DNA from: Albula goreensis
Taxonomy: Eukaryota > Chordata > Actinopteri > Albuliformes > Albulidae
NCBI GenBank assembly: GCA_022829145.1
Contig: CM040748.1
Location: 29,774,501-29,838,500, forward strand
DNA: 64,000 nt
Direction: 5' to 3'
A program made the translations under genes and the position numbers. Every line of letters starts with the position of its first letter. The first letter of the stretch is position 1. Shown one piece after another: positions 12,738 to 21,710 of the stretch. The notes under the pieces were generated by a model. That model worked only from the letters and a program-made list of their open reading frames with translations, was not told the DNA's origin and made no database searches.

Positions 12738-14081
12738 GTGGAGCACCAGAGACTGCTGGGCCCCAGCTCCTGGCCCTGCTGGGAGAGGCGAGTGACCTGG
12801 GAGGATGTGGAGGCCTGCCCAACAGACTTGCTGGCAGAGCTGCTTTGTCTGGCAGCTGGGGAGGCCTTACCCACGGCCCCATTGATGGACAGGAGGGACC
12901 CTTTTGAAGCTATGGACTGGTCTGCCCCAGGAGGGGAGCCTGGACCTTCGGCGGGGCCCAAGGTGGATCCTGGGGGGGGGCTGGAGTGGTCCTTCCCGTG
13001 GTGCGACTGGTGCGGGGATCCCCACCATTGGTCGGTGTGTCCAGAGCCGGGGTCGGGCTTTTGTGGGAGCTGTGGCCGGGCCGAAGACCATCACTGGCGT
13101 GAGTGCCTGGACCCTGAGAACGTGGCCATACACAACTTCCTTCTCCGTAGGACGGAGGAGGAGAGAAGGGCACTCACGCCCTTCCAGGTGTACCCACTGA
13201 CCCCAGCCGTCCAGCCATCACCAGTCCCTGCCCAGTCACCACAGGGGCCAGAGAGCTTGGTCTGCTCTCCACCGCCTGCCAACCCCGTGGGCCTGCCTGA
13301 GACCCAGACCTACTCTCTGCTGCCTGCTGACCCAGAGGGCCTGCTTGAGAGCCGGGCCTACTCTCCGCCTGCTGATCCCACAGGCCTTCCAGGGAGCCTG
13401 GCTGGCTCTCCTCTGTCCGTCGACCCAATGGGCCTGGTAGAGGGCCCTGTCTGCTCTCTGTTGCCCGCCACCCCAGCGGGCCTGCCCTACTCTTCGCCGC
13501 CTGCCAACCCCGCAGGCCTTCCAGAGGTCCTGGCTTGCTCTCCATCGGCCGGCAACCCAGCGAGCCTGCTTGAGAGAGGGGCCTGCTCTTCACCTGCTGA
13601 CCCAGCAGGCCTTCCCGAGCACGTGGCCTGCTCGATGCCGCCTGCCGACCCAGCAGGCCTTCCCGAGCCCGCGGCCTGCTCGACGCCGCCTGCTGACCCG
13701 GCAGGCCTTCCCGAGCCCGCGGCCTGCTCGACGCCGCCTGCTGACCCGGCAGGCCTTCCCGAGCCCGCGGCCTGCTCGACGCCGCCTGCTGACCCGGCAG
13801 GCCTTCCCGAGCCAGCGGCCAGCTCGACGCCGCCTGCTGACCCGCAGGCCTTCCCGAGCCAGCGGCCAGCTCGACGCCGCCTGCTGACCCGGCAGGCCTT
13901 CCCGAGCCAGCGGCCAGCTCGACGCCGCCTGCTGACCCGGCAGGCCTTCCCGAGCCAGCGGCCAGCCTCGACGCCGCCTGCTGACCCGGCAGGCCTTCCC
14001 GAGCCAGCGGCCAGCTCGACGCCGCCTGCTGACCCGGCAGGCCTTCCCGAGCCCGCGGCCTGCTCGGACGCCGCCTGCTGA
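12738..14081 (+). CDS. Zinc-knuckle-like, proline-rich repeat protein of the LTR element (447 codons open)
   Basis: This is the longest open frame in the retrotransposon and the only candidate for a gag-like product. Residues ~1-85 form a hydrophilic, acidic leader. Two cysteine-histidine motifs follow at ~93-137: CDWCGDPHHWSVC and CGSCGRAEDHHWREC. They resemble retroviral-type CCHC knuckles but have unusual spacing. After a LLRRTEEERRALTPFQVYP linker the protein becomes proline-rich repeats, ending in near-perfect 16-residue units (consensus STPPADPAGLPEPAAC). The frame opens at a GTG codon; the upstream ATG at 12697 is in another frame, and the first in-frame ATG is near 12,882. A one-base deletion near 13,844 and an insertion near 13,966 shift and restore the frame, and an insertion near 14,066 leads to the stop. 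Repeat-coding sequence continues in a different frame. Function is unknown. Confidence 0.6.
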   Translation: MEHQRLLGPSSWPCWERRVTWEDVEACPTDLLAELLCLAAGEALPTAPLMDRRDPFEAMDWSAPGGEPGPSAGPKVDPGGGLEWSFPWCDWCGDPHHWSVCPEPGSGFCGSCGRAEDHHWRECLDPENVAIHNFLLRRTEEERRALTPFQVYPLTPAVQPSPVPAQSPQGPESLVCSPPPANPVGLPETQTYSLLPADPEGLLESRAYSPPADPTGLPGSLAGSPLSVDPMGLVEGPVCSLLPATPAGLPYSSPPANPAGLPEVLACSPSAGNPASLLERGACSSPADPAGLPEHVACSMPPADPAGLPEPAACSTPPADPAGLPEPAACSTPPADPAGLPEPAACSTPPADPAGLPEPAASSTPPADPQAFPSQRPARRRLLTRQAFPSQRPARRRLLTRQAFPSQRPASTPPADPAGLPEPAASSTPPADPAGLPEPAACSDAAC

Positions 14082-14345
14082 CCCGGCAGGCCTTCCCGAG
14101 CCAGCGGCCTGCTCGACGCCGCCTGCTGACCCGGCAGGCCTTCCCGAGCCAGCGGCCTGCTCGACGCCGCCTGCTGACCCGGCAGGCCTTCCCGAGCCAG
14201 CGGCCTGCTCTCCGCCGCCTGCTGACCCAGTGGGCCTGCTCAAGAGCCGGGCCTACTCTCCGCCTGCCGACCCAGCAGGCCTTCCAGAGCGGCTGGCCTG
14301 CTCTCCGCCTGCCGACCCAGCAGGCCTTCCAGAGCGGCTGGCCTG
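13580..14345 (+). repeat. 48-bp tandem array (16-codon unit) inside the LTR element
   Basis: Near-identical 48-bp units built around CCTGCTGACCCGGCAGGCC are repeated head to tail more than ten times. Degenerate units of about 45-60 bp extend the array on both sides, roughly 13,250-15,500. Each unit contains the short palindrome-like GGCAGGCCTTCCCGAGCC region. Since 48 is divisible by 3, several frames on both strands stay open, which explains long antisense frames over this stretch. Confidence 0.9.
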
Positions 14346-14395
14346 CTCGATGCCGCCTGCTGACCCGGTGGGCCTGCTCGAGTGCGGCCTGCTCC

Positions 14396-15418
14396 TTGCC
14401 GCCTGCTGACCCGGTGGGCCTGCTCGAGTGCGGGGCCTGCTCCTTGCCGCCTGCTGACCCGGTGGGCCTGCTTGAGGGCGGGGCCTGCTCACCACTGCCT
14501 GCTGACCCAGTTGGCCTGCTCGAGAGCCTGGCCTGCGCTCCGCCTGCTGACCCAGCAGACCTTCTAGAGGGGCTGGCCTGCTCTCCGCTGGCTGCCTACC
14601 CAGCAGGTCCACTCAAGAGCGGGGCCTGCTCGATGCCGCCTGCTGATCCAGCAGGCCTTCCTGAGAGCCTGACCTGCTCTCCGCTGCCCTCCAGCCCAGC
14701 GCCGAGCTGATCCAGTGGGCCTGCGGGCCTGCTCGAGAGCTGGGCCTGCTCTCCGCCTGCTGATCCGGCAGGTCGTCCAGAGAAGCTGGCCTGCTCTTCG
14801 CCGCCCGCTGATCCAGTGGGCCTGCCCTGCTCATCGCTGCCCGCTGACCCTGCGGGCCCGCTCCAGAGCGGCGCCTGCTCTTCGCCGCCTGCTGACCCTG
14901 TGGGACTGCTCCAGAGCCTGGCCTGCGCTCTGCCTGCTGACCCAGCAGGCCTTCCAGAAAGCCTGGCCTGCTCTCCGCCGCCCTCCAGCCCAGCGGGCCT
15001 GCTCCAGAGCGGGGCCAGCTCTTCCCCACCCGCTGACCCTGTGGGCCTGATCGAGAGCTGGACCTGCTCTCCACCGCCCACCAACCCAGCCGGCCTGCCA
15101 GAGAGCTCAGACTGCTCTCCGCTGCCTGCTGGCCCAGCGAGCCTCCCTGCAAGCCGGGCTTGCTCTCCGCCTGCCGACCCAGCAGGCCTTCAGGGGAGCC
15201 TGGCCGGCTCTCCTCTGCCCATCGACCCAAGGGGCCTGCTAGAGGGCCCTGCCTGCTCTCTGTTGCCCGCTACCCCAGTGGGCCTGCCCTGCTCTCTGCC
15301 CGCTGACCCAGCAGGTCTACCAGAGAGCCTGGCCTGCTCTCCACTGCCCTCCAACATAGAGGGCCTGCTCCAGAGCCGGGCCTACCCTCTGCCTGCTGAT
15401 CCGGTGGCTCTGCATTGA
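14396..15418 (+). pseudogene. Frame-shifted continuation of the proline-rich repeat protein
   Basis: Open stretches at 14396-14710 and 14816-15418 lie in one frame, different from that of the 12738 reading frame. They encode the same kind of unit (PPADPVGLLE.GACS variants), so the original coding region probably ran on to about 15.4-15.7 kb and has been split by indels and a TGA at 14708-14710. A last open stretch at 15415-15720 in the third frame has similar composition and ends in the polypurine tract. Whether these breaks are real or sequencing errors in a GC-rich repeat cannot be told here. Confidence 0.55.
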
Positions 15419-15723
15419 GCGCAGCCTGCTCTCCACCGCCTACCGACCCAGCCAGCCTGCCCGAGAGCTTGGACTGCTTCCCACTGCCCACTGTCCTCGC
15501 AAGCCGTCCAGAGGCCTCAGCCAGACTTCTGCCTGCTGTCCCGGAGGTTCCAGCTGGCCCTCCGTTGCCCGGAAAATGTACCAGGCTGGGGTTCTGGGCC
15601 TCCCTGGGGGCCTGCCAGGCTGGATGGCCTGCCTGGTCTTTGACCCTGGGGTGGGGCCTGATGGGCCCGAAATGCTCTCTCTCGGCGCTAATGTATTTTC
15701 GCCTCCTCCCTACGGTCTGAAGC

Positions 15724-15736
15724 TAGGGGGGGGGAA
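15724..15736 (+). other. Polypurine tract of the LTR element
   Basis: A purine run AGGGGGGGGGAA directly abuts the first base of the 3' LTR. This is the expected position for plus-strand priming in LTR retrotransposons. Confidence 0.75.
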
Positions 15737-16177
15737 TGTGGCGCCGGGAGAGGTGGAGGGAGGAGCGAGTGCCTCAGCTCCTCCCACAGTACTGCTGTCA
15801 GTCTCCTGGTTCCCTCCCTCAGCCTGAAGAGGAACTGGAGCTGAGACAGCAGAGGCCTCACAAACAGGCAGGCTCACCTGAGAGTGATTCCTAATCAACT
15901 CAGCTGTGAGCACTTGCCTCCAATTAGGCCCTCTATTTAAGCACAGCCTGAGAGGCTGCAAGGGGCTGAACCTTTGGACTTTTTTTTGTGTTTGGGATGG
16001 CTGTGCTATGTTTTGTGTTTTGACCTTATTTTGTGTGAAGACCTGTTTTTTGTAAAGTTTTCCTTTTCCCCTATGAGGGGTAAATAAATGGCCTTTGGCC
16101 CTTTTTGTTTCAACTTTCGTTGTGCTTACCTTCCACTCACCACCCGGCACAGTGGCCACACCTGCCACTGTGTCACA
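15737..16177 (+). repeat. 3' long terminal repeat
   Basis: This 441-bp repeat is the partner of the 5' LTR, with one extra C in the CCCCTATGAGG segment near 16,070. The near identity points to a recent insertion or recent gene conversion. Confidence 0.93.
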
Positions 16178-19100
16178 GTGTGTATGTGTGTCTATAGTCT
16201 CCTATGGTCTCTGCTAGTATGGACTACCACATGCAGTTCATTCACACCAGATTCACAAAGGCACGCTTTGCATTTTTGAAATTAGAGGATTCTCACTCTA
16301 CTTCAAAGCTACAGAGGACGCGAGTTCAAGGCTAAGCATTTTCATGTCACTCTTTTGTATTGGTCACATATTTGTTTTCTATTTTTGATTTGATGGGGTC
16401 TCACACAATGGGAAATTGCAGTACTGGAAAAGTTAAGAAGAGAAATCAAACAACTTTCTTCGGCGTCACTAAAAAATAACCATTAAGGAAAAAGAGCCAA
16501 GCAAATTTGATTTCCGTTTTCCTGAATTGGAATGGCAAGCTTTAGATTCATGTTTGACAGCCACAAGCGTTTTCAGACAAAATAAATACGCCGCTGACAG
16601 TTTATATAAATGGTTGCCTCAGAAGTGGTCAGTGTTTTCTAAGCCTTGCGCCTTTGGCACGATAGTTTTGGACATTTTCACAAACTGACCGTGAGGGCTA
16701 CGCTTAACCTCGTGTGTGAGAACAGTCGGCGGTTTTCTTGTTTTAGCTTAGCTCGTAACACGGTCATCTGGCTGCCATAGTGGCTTCGGTGGTTTGATGC
16801 TGTGTTCCTTCCTAATTATTGTGTTTTCTTTTTTCTCATGAAAATATAATGAAACCTAATAAACCCTTTCAGAAAGACCTGCAAGTGTTTTAATGCAGCC
16901 TTTGTCTCTAGAAGACCGTTCGGATCAGATTATCGTTATGAGTCTTGCAATCGTCTGTCCATGAAATTGCACAACAAACTCTATTTTAGAAACAATAGAT
17001 CCAAGTGTGTCTTTGAGTCTCCATTCAATGCCTTGTTTTGGATTTAATATTTAAAGGAACATGAGAGGTTGTGGTATTTATGGTTTAAATCATATTCAGC
17101 GATTTTTAAGCAGTCCTTTATCCTTTTTTGTGTCTTGAAAATGGACATGCAGTCATTCCAACCAAATGACAGCATGTATGTGGTGTAGCGTTTGTCATTG
17201 CAAAAGTATTTTATGGAAGAAAGATAATATTTTTAAATTCTGTATGCAAATAGAATTATACATGCTGTAAATTATGGACTAGCAAAAATGAACTGTGTCC
17301 CAAGACCACAGTACCCAGAAGGCTCTTGTAATTGAAGAGCATCTCCCTGAAAACAGTGACAGAAGATTTCATAGGATCTCCACTCACTGTCTCACAATGT
17401 CAGGACAAGGCAAGAGAAACAGGGCCCGAGCCAGCATCAAACCATCATATCATCCCTCCTAACATTAAACTGATATTCTATATAGGCTGTATTTCATCAG
17501 AATACCGTGTGTCAAGAAAACCGAGTAACCTACAATCTCAGTCTGTGAAGAGCTTTCAGTTATCTGCTTTCAGAAAATGTCTGACCAAGTCTCCCTCCCG
17601 AACAATCTCAACACCTAATCTCCACATTTTCTGGCATTTACATGCAAAGAGCAGATTTATCTAGGTGCCTGTGTGTTGTTCTTTTGCATTCGAGTAAATG
17701 TTTGCATTCACTGCTGCTTTAAAGATAGTAAAGCTCTGAGCAGGAATGTTCTGGCATGTTTCGCAAAACCCGTGGATTTATTGTGGAATATGTAACATAA
17801 CATTTAAATAGTCCTTTAATGTATAGAACAAATACTATATTTTTTTTCTGTGAACGCTGTCCAAACTATAGTTTAGCTCCTTCTTTATTTAGTGTTCATG
17901 AATGGGTAATGGTTGTATGGCATGTGGGGCAGAAAATGTTTTAATGACGTGCACACAACATACAATTACATTAAAAAGTAAAAATGTTATGAAAACAGGC
18001 AAACACAATTCTGGCTTTCAGAACCTCACATTGTTTGGATATAGGGTGGGCATGGATGACTACTTTCCACAGTCACAAGATGTGTGGTTTTTCAGTTTAC
18101 TTAATAACTGAATTGTTAATATAGGCCATTGTTAACATAGGAAGTTAACATTACTCAGATGACACCATTAAGCTGCAATATGCTGCAAGAACACGGAGTA
18201 ACACTGCGGGACACTTAACAAGGAAATCATTTTATCATTTCATGCAGTTTATAAAAGTGACTCATAGAAGATTGCCTGAGCAACATGCACACATGTGTTT
18301 TCTGTTTCATCTGCAAAATCCCTGCACACGCATGTGTGTGTGTGTGTGTGTGTGTGTAGTGGACGTGCATGTACGAGTATGTGTGTGTTTGTTCATGCGT
18401 GTTTTGTGTTCACTAGTGTAGGAGTGTGTGTGCATCTTTGTGAGTGAGTGTGTGTGTGTGTATGCTGAAACACACTAAGGAAATATGTGCTAAGATCTGA
18501 ATGCCACTACCTTGAAATAGACAGAAATGCAGGCTCATTCATTCTTTAAGGTTACCAGCTGCAAAAAGATCTTTGCCAAGCATCCACGGCCAGTGCTGTA
18601 GATTGTTTTGACTGGCCCCAATAAAAGCAGAATTTTGCATGCTGATCAGTAATAAAGTAAACACTTCGTAATACAAAGCAGGACCCCGTACACTGGCCGG
18701 TTCTGTAGCATGAGTATCACAGAGAAAGAGTCAGAATAATACATCTCTCTGCTGTTTTCACCTTCACTTTCTTCCACTTGGCAGAGCAAAGCCATCACAT
18801 AATTTAACAGGGAGGTGTTATAGTGCAATTATGCACTGACAAATCTATACAGAATCTAATGTAATTGATCAAATATGGGGAATGAATGAAACACCATCCA
18901 AGAGCAGAGCATCAAAAATCGAGCCGAGGCCAGCTTGTGCCGATACTCCTCCAAAGCTAATGTTGAGCAGATGAGAAATCGCCACCAGCTGGATTGTCAA
19001 CAGAAGAACATGTCACAGAGCCATCCTTTGGAAAATTTCATACTGACACAGACATACACTGCTAAACTATCCGTTTGAGTTATAATTATAATCCATTACA

Positions 19101-20574
19101 CTGAAAATGCTGTAGACCCCTTTGCTAAGAAGATTGTACAACAGACAAATTTGTGTCAAAGCGTTGTTTAGTTCTGATTTTATTTCCTTATTCAAAATGC
19201 ACATACACCCATGGTGACATTGAATCCTAATTCAGTCCAGTATAATTTAATCCTACTCAGATTTAACTTTCATGTTCTGTTGATATTGCCTTTTCTGTCT
19301 TTTTGAATGGGGTCTGGCAGTGGCACAGTAGAGATTTTTGAAGCAGAGGGGACCAAACTGTGAGCAAACGGTCTCAACTTTTAAGCTTATACAATATATT
19401 TTCTTTTTTTATCAAAAGTGGGGGCGGGCAGATTGGGGTCTCTATGAAACTGGGGGTTCCCCCCCGCCATCTGCGCCCCTGGGGTCTGGGATATCCAGGA
19501 CACCAAGCGAGGGTTAAAGGTGTTGAGCATAAAAATACAAGAGCTATTATGCTTCAATCAATCAACTGTTGTTAATGACAATAATTAAAATGTAATTATA
19601 CTTACTAAAATAATTGTCTGGTTAGTTTTAAATCTCAGCTAGAGTGTTTCAAATATACTAAGACTGTATTTTTTTTTGGATTTGTTTACCAGTCATGATA
19701 AAGATACAGATTCTTTGATATTGCTTTACAGTAAATGGATTGTGAATCCAGGTGATCGTTACATTTTTATTTTTTAAAGTCTGTTCTTTTTCACCCACTA
19801 TTTCTTCTTGTGTTTGTAATAACATCTGTGATTGCTCTCTATGGAAAAAAGTTAATTAAAATATCATTTGATTTACTGACAATCAAAAAGCCTTGTTAAT
19901 TTGTAAATATACATGTACATGTATCTATGTATTTACATACATTTACGCCTCTTGAGCAGATCTTTTATCGTCTAGATAGTCCAATATGAAGGGGACTCTG
20001 ACAGAAGTTCAGCACTGTACACAGAGTTGTTGTTAGTGGAGCATTGTAGCCCTTTGACTTGCAGACTGATGCATATCTAGAGAGCACAAATGCTCTTCTG
20101 TCTGCAAAAGCTTGAAACATCATTCTTCTTTAGAGCTGTGCCTTTGACATGAAATGCCCATCTCCAGAAAAGCTACACAAGTGTGCCATTTTGAGGAACA
20201 CAGGGGCTTCATGGTTTTCATTTGAATTACTGCTAAGCTAAGCTTGGCTTTAATGCTTAGCTTCCCTGTTGCTGAGAACAAGTACTGCTACTGGGGGAAG
20301 GGGGAGGGGGGTGGAACGACCACAAGAGGCTCCTGTCCCAGGGGGGGACAACCACAAGTCCCATACCCCTGCCCACCCTCTCCTCTCCCCCCTTCCCAAA
20401 ATTACTGCCTAATCTGGGACATTACCACACTGATCCACCACAAATTCCCAAACGAGACCCGGATAAAAGAATATGTTCCCAGAACACAGAGGGAGATTTT
20501 GGTTAAGCTCTCATTTGGTTATATCATAACATCATGATAGCCTTCAAGGGACAACCAGTATGTGAAGCAACATT
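16178..20574. other. No gene recognised
   Basis: Apart from the GT tract near 18.3-18.5 kb, nothing is assignable. A GC-rich stretch at 19,415-19,500 looks like a repeat fragment of unknown type. Confidence 0.55.
18333..18357. repeat. GT microsatellite, with broader GT-rich tract to ~18465
   Basis: About 12 uninterrupted TG units, followed by imperfect GT-rich sequence up to about 18,465. Confidence 0.9.
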
Positions 20575-20705
20575 GTAGTGTAATGGTCAGGGATCTGGGT
20601 TTGTTCCTAGAGGTTGCAGGCTTGATTCCTTGGTAGGGCACTGCTGCTGTGCCCCAGGTATATACCTGAGGTGCTTCAGCTCATTTCCCAGCTGTAGAAA
20701 TTAAT
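20575..20705 (+). mobile_element. tRNA-derived SINE
   Basis: The 5' part (GTAGTGTAATGGTCAGGGAT ... GGTTGCAGGCTTGATTCCTT) has A- and B-box-like pol III promoter segments. It is followed by the fish SINE body GTAGGGCACTGCTGCTGTGC and a degraded CCAGCTGTA...AAT tail. Promoter boxes are mutated, so it is an old copy. Confidence 0.7.
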
Positions 20706-21152
20706 CAAATTCAACCTTGAATTTCATAAGGCTATTAAAGGTCATATACAGGCCTTGAGAAAGAGAGGATTGCTATACCATAATAGCCCCAAATGTCTTG
20801 TATAAACAGCAATCAGAATTTTTACAATAAGTACCGCACTCCAATAAATCCTCTTCCCAGACAATATGCAGAGGAATCCCAGTGAATGGACATACTGTCT
20901 TGCTGTAATCATATGCTCCATCTTTCAACCATAATGGGTTGATTTTAGTTTACAGTCACTGCTGATTATACTTTGGTTTGAGAAGAAACTTGATTGTCAT
21001 TCCCAGAAAAACACTATGTATCATAGACTCAAGAACATCTTTGTACTCATGAACAACAATGAATATTATTTTTTTTTCAATCTTTTCTACCATGTATGCA
21101 TCAGACTAATACACTGAATAGCTGAGAACAATTTATGAAAACTAGAAGAGTA

Positions 21153-21710
21153 TACAGCTCTGGAAAAAAATTAAGAGACCACTCCAAATTTTCCTTAAAT
21201 CAGCATTTCTGTATGTATGGCAGCCATTCCATTCAATTCCATTCTAACACAGGCACACCTCATTCTCCTTAACGAGGTACTGATTAGGTGATCATCTGAA
21301 ACAGATCTTATTTAACGAGGAAAAGCATAAAAACCACTGCTGTGGTCATCACTACCATTTTGCAATAGGACCAGCTGGATGGCAAAAGAAGTGCTAGCAG
21401 TACCTCAAAAGTAATTGGAATCAAAAATAACTATGGACCATGCCAAAAGAGTTGAAAAGAAAAGTTTTGAGTGTGGAAGAGAAAGGGTCAATTCTGGCTT
21501 TACAGGCAGAGGGATACAGTGAGCGACAGGTTGCTTCCATCCGTAAAATTTCAAAGATGGTGGTTTATAACAAGGTCAAAGCTGCAGACGTTGGGGACAA
21601 CAAAGCTAGAGATCGGCAGAGGGTGAAAATGACTCTCCACAGACCGACTGAGCTTTTCAGAACTCAGAAATTCACTAGTTGTTCTGTAGTAAATGCACAA
21701 TAGATGTGTG
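21153..21710 (+). mobile_element. Truncated Tc1/mariner-like transposon
   Basis: The left end TACAGCTCTGGAAAAAAATT, followed by AAGAGACCAC, is a terminal repeat common in fish Tc1-type elements, and it sits beside a TA. After a ~280-bp leader the plus strand encodes the transposase N-terminus (21440-21703). Sequence past about 21,710 does not look like transposase, and I found no matching right terminal repeat, so the catalytic DDE part is gone. Confidence 0.75.
21440..21703 (+). pseudogene. Tc1-like transposase N-terminal DNA-binding part (87 residues)
   Basis: The protein starts MPKELKRKVLSVEEKGSILA and continues with GYSERQVASIRKISKMVVYN, the paired helix-turn-helix that binds Tc1 terminal repeats. 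A full transposase is about 340 residues; here the frame ends at 87 with unrelated sequence after the DNA-binding segment. It cannot transpose by itself. Confidence 0.7.

Larger units (their letters stand above)
12074..16177 (+). mobile_element. Complete LTR retrotransposon lacking pol (non-autonomous), 4.1 kb
   Basis: Two direct repeats of 440 and 441 bp, each starting TGTGGCGCC and ending GTGTCACA (TG...CA ends), bound the element and differ by a single base indel in what I could compare. The 5' LTR is followed after one base by a primer-binding site (12515-12532). A polypurine tract with a long G run lies just before the 3' LTR. The flanks share GTGT (12070-12073 and 16178-16181), a possible 4-bp target duplication, but the target is a TG microsatellite so this is not decisive. 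The interior (12533-15720) has a zinc-knuckle-like reading frame and a long 48-bp repeat array. It has no recognisable protease, reverse transcriptase, RNase H or integrase, so the element must use enzymes supplied in trans. The PBS and LTR form resemble Ty3/gypsy elements; the family is not identified. Confidence 0.9.

Noticed and set aside
12343..12961. Minus-strand frames over the LTR and A-rich leader
   Set aside because: They cross the LTR boundary and an A/T-rich simple tract, giving Tyr/Phe/Leu/Ile-rich runs; shadow frames.
13590..15230. Long minus-strand open frames across the LTR element interior (13590-14243, 14253-14612, 14613-15230)
   Set aside because: They are the antisense reading of the 48-bp array, open because the unit is a multiple of 3 and poor in stop trinucleotides. 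The element's LTRs, primer site and polypurine tract all define the plus strand as coding.
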